Of a stretch of 64,000 bases of DNA, positions 9,445 through 17,289 are shown piece by piece (positions within the stretch are counted from its first letter, which is position 1; each line of letters begins with the position of its first letter). The position numbers and the translations under genes were made by a program. The stretch covers positions 1 to 64,000 of the forward strand of contig CAWDMN010000002.1 of NCBI GenBank assembly GCA_963803155.1, given 5' to 3'. The DNA is from CAWDMN01 sp963803155. GTDB lineage: Bacteria; Acidobacteriota; Terriglobia; Versatilivoradales; Versatilivoraceae. The notes under the pieces are model-generated. The model had not been told where the DNA came from and did no database searches. It saw only the letters and a list, made by a program, of their open reading frames with translations.

Positions 9445-10509
9445 TTAGGAAAAAAATCGCCGGGGATTGTCAATCAAAAGCATGTCAATTTCTTTCTTCG
9501 CAAAACCCGATTTCAACAGGTCCGGCAGAACATCCGTCATCATGAAGGCATAGGTCCGTTTGGAGGCCTTGGGATCGAGAAATGGCTCATCCTCGGCTTC
9601 AAAAACGATTTCCCTCTTCTTCCATTCCCAGTTGCAGTCAATGGAAATCAGAAGGCGGTTGCCGCATCCCTGGTCACAGAGGGAGCGCATGAGAAATACC
9701 ATGTCTTCCCAGGGGGTGTAGTAATTCTGCCTGAAATTATTAAAAAGCAGATAGCCCCCCTCCCTGGCGATGGAGAGAAACTCCTGTAGCATCTGGGTGC
9801 GGTCGCGCCCTCCCCAACCCGACACAGTCTCCACATGAGAGAAAAAAAGACGATTCGGATTTGCGCCCGCCTTTACCAGCAGATCGAATTGCTCCCGAGG
9901 TTTGTCCACGGCGTGGGTTGCAATCGGCGTCCCCAGAGATTTTTGAACCCGGGCGGCCGCCCGATAGACTTTTTTTTCCCAATCTGAATAGGGCGTGTTG
10001 CCCGCGGCCACCTTGATAATGCCAGCTCGAATCCCGCTCCCGTCTATGCCTTCGGCCACTTCTCGAACCATCCGCTCTTCCATCTGCTTCTCGTCGTCCA
10101 TCTCCGCCATCCATTTCGGAACGCGGTTTCGAAGGTAAAATCCCGTGGATGCAATTATCTTAATCTTGGTTCGAGCTGCCACTTCCCGGTAGAGTCGAAT
10201 GTCACGAAATGGAGTGAGATCTACAAGAGTGTCGATTCCGGATTTGGCCGCCTCATCCAAAAGCTTCACTGCAAAGTCAATGGAGGTTGTGCGAAGATCT
10301 TCAGGGATGTCGCCAAAGAGGAGATGCTCGTGCATGAGAGTTCTCCCCAAGCTTTTAGCGGCAATGAAGCCCTTCATCGTGGCGACCTGGCCTTTCCTGT
10401 TCCCTTTGGTGACAGCGGCAGAAAGTTGCTCTGAGTCCAAGATTTTGGCAAATAAATATCCGAATGCTGCGAGATTGTCACAGATAAAATTGCGGCGCGA
10501 AAAGGTCAT
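9445..10509 (-). CDS. Phosphotriesterase-family metal-dependent hydrolase
   Basis: 354 residues; the ATG at 10509 has GGGAG about 8 nt upstream. The N-terminus (FSRRNFICDNLAAFGYLFA) looks like a weak Tat signal. The amidohydrolase metal centre is visible: HEH in LMHEHLLFGD (~62-70), a Lys in IIKVAAGN (the bridging, usually carboxylated position), His in THAVDKP, His in FFSHVET and Asp in ISIDCNW. This order matches the phosphotriesterase-related/lactonase (PTE/PHP) family, which hydrolyses phosphotriesters or lactones. Given the sugar-rich setting, a sugar lactonase role is plausible but is an inference. It is alone in its unit, in tail-to-tail orientation with the isomerase gene. Confidence 0.85.
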   Translation of the reverse strand: MTFSRRNFICDNLAAFGYLFAKILDSEQLSAAVTKGNRKGQVATMKGFIAAKSLGRTLMHEHLLFGDIPEDLRTTSIDFAVKLLDEAAKSGIDTLVDLTPFRDIRLYREVAARTKIKIIASTGFYLRNRVPKWMAEMDDEKQMEERMVREVAEGIDGSGIRAGIIKVAAGNTPYSDWEKKVYRAAARVQKSLGTPIATHAVDKPREQFDLLVKAGANPNRLFFSHVETVSGWGGRDRTQMLQEFLSIAREGGYLLFNNFRQNYYTPWEDMVFLMRSLCDQGCGNRLLISIDCNWEWKKREIVFEAEDEPFLDPKASKRTYAFMMTDVLPDLLKSGFAKKEIDMLLIDNPRRFFS

Positions 10510-10941
10510 ATTTTATTCTCCCGAAAAAGTTGTGTTATTCTCGAATATTGCTCATTTCGATCGTTGCACACTCAAAACATACCGGTCCCCTCCCATCATG
10601 GAATCCTGATTCCCGGACAGCCCAAAAAAAAGTTTAGAATCACTTGATCCATCCGATATGAAAGCACCTGTCCCTATTCCTTTCCACTTTGTAGCTGCAA
10701 ATCTGGAATTTCAAACTAATTTGCATCTCATTGGTCCTGCCGTGATTCATAAAACCGACTTTCCGACGAGAATGTGAGGCCCGTTGCGAAAGCTGCCTTG
10801 CCTCCTCAGCACGCTGGAAAAAGTAGCCTCGCCGCCAGGGATCTGAGAGTTGGCCAACGGGGGTAAGGGGTCGGGTCAGGAAATGGGCGTTAAGTGGAAA
10901 TTTTCCATCGAGAACCTCCAGCTTTCTTGCCTTTGTCGTGC
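10510..10941. other. Gene-poor 0.43 kb gap
   Basis: A 101-codon minus-strand frame (10640-10945) overlaps the cation transporter stop by ATGA but has a basic, low-complexity-like composition and no recognisable family. I see no repeat match or structured site that I can name. Confidence 0.4.
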
Positions 10942-11850
10942 TCATTCCTTGGCATTCGGGGATGAAGAAGGGGACCTAGACGGTTCTATATGGACAAGGA
11001 CATCGGCCACCCAAGGAAGCCTTTCCCGAATTCTGAATCGGGCTTGAGTAGCAATTTCGTGTGAATCCTTGACCGTCAGATTCGGGTCCACCTCCAAGTG
11101 GATGTCGACGTGGTAGTGCAAGCCTGTCTTTCGAGCAAAACACTTTTCAACGCCCCGGACTCTGGGCATTTCTTCAGTCAGGCGCCGGAGATCCGCCATC
11201 ATCTCCTCATTCGGCATGGTGTCCATCAATTCCAAAGAGGTGTCGCGAACCACGCGAATCCCCGTGATGATGACGATGATGCCAACGATAATGCCGCCAT
11301 AGTGATCGGCCGCCAAATAGCTGACGGGATCATAAAGGGTCAAACCCAAAGCAATCAAAGCAGCCAGCGCGGAAAGGATATCCACGGCATCATTCCAGGC
11401 ATCAGCAACTAAAGCCGCACTAGAAATCATTCGGCCATAATGGAACTTAAACCAGGACAGGAGACTCTTGACCAAAATGGATCCAAACAAGGGAATAATG
11501 CTGTAAAGGCTCGGAGGAGCATGGCGATCCCCCACATTCTGCAAGGAATGGAAGCAGATTCCGCCCCCCCCAGCCATTAAGATCATCCCCACGGCGAAAC
11601 CCATTAAGATTTCAAATCTTCCGTGCCCGTAAGGATGCTCTTCATCGGCTGGTTTGGAGGCCACCGTCATGCCAAGCCAAACCAAGGAGGAAGCCAAAAC
11701 ATCGCCGGCAAATTCCAGCCCAGCCGCAAAAACGGAGTTGGAACCGCCAATTAATCCCACCACGACGTTGGCAATGGAAAGGCTTCCACTTCCGACTATG
11801 CTTATAATGGCTAATCGTTTGCCAAGGGAGAACCGTTTCGAATCCTGCAA
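10942..11850 (-). CDS. Cation diffusion facilitator (CDF) family metal efflux transporter
   Basis: 302 residues. The start is TTG 11850, supported by a full AAGGAG 7 nt upstream. About six membrane helices are followed by a cytoplasmic ferredoxin-like domain from ~210 (RVRGVEKCFARKTGLHYHVDIHLEVD), as usual for CDF proteins that export divalent metals in exchange for protons. The loop motif HPYGHGRFEILMG after helix 2 is typical. The metal-site positions read ExxxD in helix 2 (LEFAGD) and DxxxD in helix 5 (ADAWNDAVD) instead of the DxxxD/HxxxD of Zn-transporting FieF, so the metal may not be zinc. It is a probable single-gene unit. Confidence 0.92.
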   Translation of the reverse strand: MQDSKRFSLGKRLAIISIVGSGSLSIANVVVGLIGGSNSVFAAGLEFAGDVLASSLVWLGMTVASKPADEEHPYGHGRFEILMGFAVGMILMAGGGGICFHSLQNVGDRHAPPSLYSIIPLFGSILVKSLLSWFKFHYGRMISSAALVADAWNDAVDILSALAALIALGLTLYDPVSYLAADHYGGIIVGIIVIITGIRVVRDTSLELMDTMPNEEMMADLRRLTEEMPRVRGVEKCFARKTGLHYHVDIHLEVDPNLTVKDSHEIATQARFRIRERLPWVADVLVHIEPSRSPSSSPNAKE

Positions 11851-11932
11851 AAGCCAACTCCTTTAAGAGGAAGGAACGAGCCCATAAATATCTTAAAGAT
11901 GCATCCAGCCAATCTCACCCGTCGAGCACGGT

Positions 11933-12187
11933 TCACTTTTGTCGCACCACTTCAGAACTCCCCGGCAAATAAGGTTTGGGGGGAAACAGCGATATGGCAA
12001 TAGAAACGGCAAGAATGATCCCGATAATCATTAGGGAAATCCCGATTGGAAATTTATCATTCCGCGGGTTGTTCAGCCAAATCATTTTTAAACCGACAAA
12101 CACTAAAAGACGGCCAAATTCTATTTCAACTTCCCGCGCCGCCAGGAACTCCACATGCATTAATCGCGCAGCTGTGTCCAATATCAA
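11933..12187 (-). CDS. Possible small membrane protein
   Basis: 84 residues with one clear hydrophobic helix (SLMIIGIILAVSIAISLF, ~51-68) and a shorter hydrophobic stretch before it (LLVFVGLKMIWL). It lies upstream of, and in the same orientation as, the cation transporter. The start would be TTG 12187, with no good ribosome site; ATG 12160 is an alternative. I do not recognise a family. Composition suits a real membrane protein, but a chance frame cannot be excluded. The rest of the 513 bp gap shows nothing I can name. Confidence 0.35.
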   Translation of the reverse strand: MILDTAARLMHVEFLAAREVEIEFGRLLVFVGLKMIWLNNPRNDKFPIGISLMIIGIILAVSIAISLFPPKPYLPGSSEVVRQK

Positions 12188-12363
12188 GCGGAAAGGGAAA
12201 ATATTGTTAAAAGGGGATTGTTCATTTTATAGGCTAAATTCCATCATGACCGAATCAGAACGTTTGACTTTCAAACTTGAAAAGGGCATTAATTCAGGGA
12301 GACTATTCTATTAAGCTGAAGATAGAATGGCTTCACTAACAGGAGACTAGGAAATTCCACAAA

Positions 12364-13470
12364 ATGAACCAAAGAATAATTCCTCGTCAGGTTATTGGCT
12401 TTATCCTCCTGGCTATCTTGGTGTCGCGCATCCAAACTGCTGCCGGGCAAACGTTGCCCTCCAAAAGCGAGATTCTCTCTCTCCTGCAAAAGGTAAACGA
12501 CTGGCAGTCCAGGCACCTGGTGATGCCTGCAGACGACCGTAACTGGGAACGGGCCACATGGTATACCGGAGTGATGGCAGCCTGGAAAGCGACGGGGGAT
12601 TCCAATTTCCTTAACCAAGCCCTGGATTGGGGGCGGCAGCATCAATGGCAAGTAGGAACTGAACCCTATGGCGCCAACCGGCTATTCTGCGTGGAGACTT
12701 GGCTGGAACTGTATTTTCTTAAAAAAGACAAAGCGATGATCGATCCGGCCATACAGTGGCTGGATACGAAAGAGCCGAATTCTCCAGCCGGATCCCAACG
12801 TTGGTACTTGGAATCCGATTACAGTTACGTGGACTCTTTGTACGGCGCATCGGCGCTGGCCATGCTGGCCAAGGCGACCGGAGACAGAAAGTACTCGGAC
12901 ATCATGCGGGCCTTCTTTAATGATGTTACCGAAGAATTATTCGACAAAGAAGCGGGACTCTATTACCGTGATAACCATTACATCGGCCGGAAGACGGCGC
13001 GCGGCAAGAAGATCTTCTGGTCTCGGGGGAATGGATGGGCTTTCGCTGGCATTGCCCGTGTCTTGGAGGTTCTCCCGAAGCAGGATTCCCGAAGAAACAA
13101 TTACATCCGCATTTATCGCCGAATGGCCGCCGAGTTGATCAAACGGCAGGGGACGGATGGTCTGTGGCGTCCAAACCTGGATGATCCTGACGATATCCCC
13201 GTACCGGAAACCAGCGGCACCGGCTTTTTTTGTTTTGGCCTTGCTTGGGGGATCAATCATGGTCTGCTGAATCGAGCCGAATACCTGACCGCGGCGCAAA
13301 AGGCCTGGACTGGGCTCTGTCGGAATGTGACGCCGGAGGGAAAGGTTCAATGGGGACAGCAGGTGGATGCTCAGCCGAATCCATTGAAGCAGGAGAGCAC
13401 CCATGAGTACGTGACCGGCACATTCCTCCTCGCAGGCAGCGAAATTTTCCACTTGTCCAAGAACAAATAG
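12364..13470 (+). CDS. GH105-type unsaturated glycuronyl hydrolase
   Basis: 368 residues with an N-terminal signal peptide (RQVIGFILLAILVSRIQTAAGQ). The (alpha/alpha)6-barrel signature is plain: WERATWYTGVMAAWKATGD, YVDSLYGASALAMLAKATGD with the candidate catalytic Asp of this family (YteR/UGL-like), FWSRGNGWAFAGIARVLE, a Trp- and Pro-rich DGLWRPNLDDP, and ETSGTGFF. GH105 enzymes remove the 4,5-unsaturated uronic acid left by polysaccharide lyases, from rhamnogalacturonan among others. No lyase is in the window, so the substrate is supplied from elsewhere. Export suggests a periplasmic site. It is followed by the esterase and sialidase in the same direction, with a gap of ~290 bp. Confidence 0.9.
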   Translation: MNQRIIPRQVIGFILLAILVSRIQTAAGQTLPSKSEILSLLQKVNDWQSRHLVMPADDRNWERATWYTGVMAAWKATGDSNFLNQALDWGRQHQWQVGTEPYGANRLFCVETWLELYFLKKDKAMIDPAIQWLDTKEPNSPAGSQRWYLESDYSYVDSLYGASALAMLAKATGDRKYSDIMRAFFNDVTEELFDKEAGLYYRDNHYIGRKTARGKKIFWSRGNGWAFAGIARVLEVLPKQDSRRNNYIRIYRRMAAELIKRQGTDGLWRPNLDDPDDIPVPETSGTGFFCFGLAWGINHGLLNRAEYLTAAQKAWTGLCRNVTPEGKVQWGQQVDAQPNPLKQESTHEYVTGTFLLAGSEIFHLSKNK

Positions 13471-13759
13471 TGCCTGTTTATAGAGCCATGTTCTTGATTT
13501 GCGAAGAATGACTTTCGCTGTAGGGGGGTTCTGCGAAACGCCGGGGAATCAGCGCTGCCGGTTGACAGAATCGAAAATCTGCCCCATGGCGGACCGCCCT
13601 ACAAGGATTGGCTTCTTTCAGCCGACTTCTCTTCGCACGGTGGCTGAAGTAGGGCGGTGGAGGCCTATTTGCAAACTATTCTGGATATTGACTTCTGAAT
13701 CCTGCCTACCTGAGTAGCAACGGATATGGAAATAAAAATTCCTTTTAGGAGTGCGCCCT

Positions 13760-13828
13760 TTGAGACGTCGAGACTTCTTATTTCAAAGCCGGCACCTTCC
13801 CCCTCGCACTGGCCATAAATCCAATGCA
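13760..13828 (+). pseudogene. Detached Tat signal of the esterase gene (apparent +1 frameshift)
   Basis: AGGAG at 13747-13751 lies 8 nt before a TTG at 13760 that opens LRRRDFLF, a twin-arginine start. This frame then turns into non-signal text and stops after ~40 codons. In the frame of the downstream esterase the same bases read FKAGTFPLALAINP, the normal rest of a Tat signal. Removing one T from the TTT at 13781-13783 joins them into RRRDFLFKAGTFPLALA. Either the base is a sequencing error or the gene has lost its exported form. Confidence 0.75.
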
Positions 13829-15989
13829 CCAATCGGTCGCCGCATTGCCGAAGCACGTTCCTGCCTTGCCTTCATATGAAAAGGACTGCCCGGATATGCT
13901 GTTGAATTACCTGGCGGGAAAGTTAAATGCTCTCTCCCACCAATGGGATCAGCGGCGGGAGAGAATTGTCAGGCCTGATCAAATTGAGACACGCAACCAG
14001 TTCGTTCGTGAAAAATTCCGGGAAATGCTGCAGGGATTCCCGCCAAGGGTTCCTCTGCATTCCAGGACGGTGCGGAGTTTTAACCGGGAGGGCTATCGCG
14101 TGGAAAATGTGATATTCCAGAGCCGGCCTGATTTATGGGTCACCGGGAATCTCTACATTCCCGACAAGGGGAAAGGGCCTTTCCCGGGAATTATCTCCCC
14201 ATGCGGACATTATGCGCTAGGACGCATGAACAAAGAATTGCAGTGCGCTTACATCAACTTGGTTCAGAGCGGTTTTGTCGTGTTGGCGTATGATCCGATC
14301 GGACAAGGAGAACGGCGCTACTATTGGAATCCGGAGACAAACGTGGCGGAGGTTTCCGGGGATCCCGTTTTTGAGCATTCCATGCCCGGACAATTGCTAC
14401 TCTTGATGGGAGAAAACTTGACGCAGTACCGGATTTGGGACGGGATGCGCGCCATCGATTATCTGCTGACTCGATCTGAAGTCGATTCCCAAAGAATCGG
14501 TTGCACAGGCCATTCCGGGGGAGGGACTTTGACTCTTTTCATCACGGCATTGGATGAAAGAGTCAAGTGCGCCGTGCTCAACGAGGGAGGCAGCACGCAA
14601 CGCTGGCCCCTGCACATCAGCGCGGGGGATCGCATAGGACCTTCCGATGTAGAACAGAATATCTTTCCGTCCGCTATTTACGGGATCGATCAAGAGGATC
14701 TGCGGGTGGCCATTGCTCCACGGCCGCAGCTGGTCACCATCGAAGATTATTTCCCGGAGTTTCTGCGGTCGCGCGAACGAGTCTCCGCCCGGTATCGCCA
14801 ATTGGGAGTTCCTGATAAATTCGCAACCACGGATGCGACCGATCCGCACGCCTGGACCATGAAGCTGAGACTTGCCACCGCCGATTGGTTTTGCCAGTGG
14901 TTCTATGGACGCCCAGGACCGGCCTCGGAATCTGAGTTTCAGGTCGAAACAACCCAACAACTCTATTGCACTTCCAACGGTTCCCTCCGCTACTCGAGAC
15001 AAGGAGAAAACATCTTTTCCCTCCTCAAAAACAGAGCCGCTCAACTTCCCCCTCAACGTCAAATTCCCTCCACCGCCAAGGAGTGGGACAGCTCCCGCCA
15101 GGAAATCTTGTCCCAAATTGGAAAATTGATTCGCCTTGATGAGGCCCGGACCGCGCTCGGGGTGCGCAATCTCGTCACAACGGAGCGTAAGGGATATCAC
15201 ATTGAAAAACTCCAATTTCTCTCTGAGCCGGGCATTTACATCCCGACTTGGGTATTCATCCCAAAAATGCTCAGACCGGATCAAACGGCCATTCTCTATG
15301 TCGATGAGTCCGGCAAGGAGGCACAAGGATTGGAATTTGGAGTCCTGGAAGCGCTGGCCCTCAATGGAAATCTCGTAGCAGCCATAGATGTGCGCGGCAT
15401 TGGAGGAACCGAACCTCCCCACGATCCTTGGATCCATGACGGGGGGGAATTCAGTCATCTATTCAATGTGGAGACCGCTATGTCATACATGGCTTGGTTT
15501 ATGGATGAATCGTTATTTGCCATGCGAGTCCGGGATGTCATCCGAGGAGTGGATTACATGCTGAACCGGCCGGAAGTAAAACGACAAGCAGTGAGGGTTG
15601 TGGGGAAAGGGATGGGTGCCCTTTGGGCCCTCTTTGCAGCCGCGCATGATCTCCGTATTCAGAATGCTGTATGCGCGGGCGGTTTGATTTCGTATCGGAG
15701 TCTTACGGATCATGATCGCTATGTCCACGGGGCCAATGTTTTTATTCGAGATGTGTTGCTTCACTACGACCTCCAGCATGTAGCAGCTTGTATATCCAAA
15801 CGGAAGCTATCACTCCTTTCACCTGTCGATGCCTTGGGAATTCCCGTGGATTTGGACAAAGCTATGGAAACTTACCAATGGACCATGGAGGCATATGCGG
15901 CGGCGAAGTCTGAAAATAATTTTAAAATCATTCAACGAAACTCGGCAAAGGAAGTGGTGGAGGAATACCTCGAGCTGCTCCAAGATTAA
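13824..15989 (+). CDS. Tandem alpha/beta-hydrolase, acetyl xylan esterase-like
   Basis: 721 residues from the first in-frame ATG; the natural start is probably TTG 13760 (see the frameshift entry), which would add a Tat signal. The N-terminal hydrolase domain (~80-370) has nucleophile S231 in GHSGGG, DPIGQGERR and a His in TDPHAWT, an arrangement seen in acetyl xylan esterase and related deacetylases. The C-terminal half (~420-715) repeats the fold, but the elbow reads GKGMG with G596 in place of Ser, so this half is probably non-catalytic. Removal of acetyl or methyl groups from plant polysaccharides fits the GH105, GH2 and GH9 neighbours. Its stop overlaps the beginning of the sialidase frame, suggesting one transcript. 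Confidence 0.82.
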   Translation: MHQSVAALPKHVPALPSYEKDCPDMLLNYLAGKLNALSHQWDQRRERIVRPDQIETRNQFVREKFREMLQGFPPRVPLHSRTVRSFNREGYRVENVIFQSRPDLWVTGNLYIPDKGKGPFPGIISPCGHYALGRMNKELQCAYINLVQSGFVVLAYDPIGQGERRYYWNPETNVAEVSGDPVFEHSMPGQLLLLMGENLTQYRIWDGMRAIDYLLTRSEVDSQRIGCTGHSGGGTLTLFITALDERVKCAVLNEGGSTQRWPLHISAGDRIGPSDVEQNIFPSAIYGIDQEDLRVAIAPRPQLVTIEDYFPEFLRSRERVSARYRQLGVPDKFATTDATDPHAWTMKLRLATADWFCQWFYGRPGPASESEFQVETTQQLYCTSNGSLRYSRQGENIFSLLKNRAAQLPPQRQIPSTAKEWDSSRQEILSQIGKLIRLDEARTALGVRNLVTTERKGYHIEKLQFLSEPGIYIPTWVFIPKMLRPDQTAILYVDESGKEAQGLEFGVLEALALNGNLVAAIDVRGIGGTEPPHDPWIHDGGEFSHLFNVETAMSYMAWFMDESLFAMRVRDVIRGVDYMLNRPEVKRQAVRVVGKGMGALWALFAAAHDLRIQNAVCAGGLISYRSLTDHDRYVHGANVFIRDVLLHYDLQHVAACISKRKLSLLSPVDALGIPVDLDKAMETYQWTMEAYAAAKSENNFKIIQRNSAKEVVEEYLELLQD

Positions 15990-17181
15990 TTTTTTCCGCT
16001 TCTTTTTATGCTTGGGTTTGTTGTGGGCGGGGTGTCGCGGAACCAGTGCCCTCAGGGATTCTTCGATAACCAATCGTCTGCTGGAAGAATATGTTTTGTT
16101 TGCCAGCGGGACCGGAGGGTACCATACTTATCGAATCCCATCCCTGCAGGTCACAAGGAAAGGAATAGTCCTTGCCTTCGTTGAAGGCCGCAAGAATTCT
16201 AGCAAAGACTTTGGGGATATTGACATCTTGTTGAAACGCTCGATAGACGGAGGCAGGCATTGGACGATTCCAGTTCTGCTGGCGGATTTTGGGCCAGACA
16301 CCTGCGGGAATGCCTGCCCCGTGGAGGATGAAGAGACAGGAACCATCTGGCTCCTCTTTTCCTGGAATCGTGGGGAGGATGAGGAAAGCCAGATCATCCT
16401 GGGGAAAAGCCGCGATACGCGCCGCATTTATGTGACGAGCAGCCAAGACGAGGGGATCACCTGGGCCAAACCCAAGGAAATCACAAGAGACGTAAAAAAC
16501 CCTTTGTGGGGTTGGTATTCCTCAGCCGCCGGAATTGGGATTCAGATCAAACATGGTCCCCACCGGGGCCGTCTGGTCATCCCGGCGGATCATAGCTACC
16601 CGGATCCAAATGGCGAATTGATGGGGGGACCTTATGAGTACGGATCCAATATCATTTATAGCGATGACCATGGGGTCAGTTGGAGGCTCGGCGGAGTAAT
16701 CCATCCAAAAGTCAATGAGTGCCAGGCTGTGGAGCTGGCTGATGGAAATGGAACCTTGATGATGAATATGCGCTCCTATTGGGGGAGATTCTGCCGTGCC
16801 GAATCCGTCAGCCGGGACGGAGGAACCACCTGGAGCGCCCCCCGAGACAATCCCGTGCTCATTGAGCCCGTTTGTCAGGCTGCCCTTTTGCGTTATAGCT
16901 GGCCTGACCAAAGAGAGAAAAGCCGTCTTCTATTCTCCAATCCCGCCAATCGGCAACGAGAGAACCTTACCATTAGACTGAGCTATGACAATGGACAAAC
17001 CTGGCCGATCCGCAAAACTGTTTTCGCGGGATGGTCGGCGTATTCCTCCCTTGCGGTTCTGCCGAACGGAAAGATCCTTTGCTTGTATGAGCGCGGACAA
17101 AGCGATCCCTACGAAGAATTGGCTTTGGCTCGATTCGACCTGGCATGGCTCATAGATGGGCGGGATGAGTCTAAAAAATAG
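15985..17181 (+). CDS. GH33 exo-alpha-sialidase (BNR repeat), lipoprotein-like
   Basis: A six-bladed sialidase propeller: YRIP motif in TYRIPSL, EGRKNSSKDFGDIDI with the candidate acid/base Asp, and five Asp-boxes (SIDGGRHW, SQDEGITW, SDDHGVSW, SRDGGTTW, SYDNGQTW). A lipobox (LGLLWAGC) follows FFRFFLC, so it is probably anchored in a membrane. The start is uncertain: no ATG, GTG or TTG stands just before the signal peptide. An ATT at 15985 overlaps the esterase stop TAA at 15987, and the nearest upstream ATG, 15895, would overlap the esterase by 95 bp. I give 15985. Members release terminal sialic acid or Kdn-type sugars. An overlapping coupled start would tie expression to the esterase. Confidence 0.85.
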   Translation: MNFFRFFLCLGLLWAGCRGTSALRDSSITNRLLEEYVLFASGTGGYHTYRIPSLQVTRKGIVLAFVEGRKNSSKDFGDIDILLKRSIDGGRHWTIPVLLADFGPDTCGNACPVEDEETGTIWLLFSWNRGEDEESQIILGKSRDTRRIYVTSSQDEGITWAKPKEITRDVKNPLWGWYSSAAGIGIQIKHGPHRGRLVIPADHSYPDPNGELMGGPYEYGSNIIYSDDHGVSWRLGGVIHPKVNECQAVELADGNGTLMMNMRSYWGRFCRAESVSRDGGTTWSAPRDNPVLIEPVCQAALLRYSWPDQREKSRLLFSNPANRQRENLTIRLSYDNGQTWPIRKTVFAGWSAYSSLAVLPNGKILCLYERGQSDPYEELALARFDLAWLIDGRDESKK

Positions 17182-17289
17182 AGGATATGCCGTCTCTGTG
17201 CATCAATCCTGCGCCGTGGACGGTGCTTTCTAGGCGGAACTCTCTTGGGCAATTGATCTTTATGATATTCAGATTGGAGGAGGTCATCA

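Noticed and set aside
10640..10945. A 101-codon minus-strand frame overlapping the CDF stop by ATGA
   Set aside because: No family, no signal or domain, basic composition and weak ribosome site; the overlap alone is not enough.
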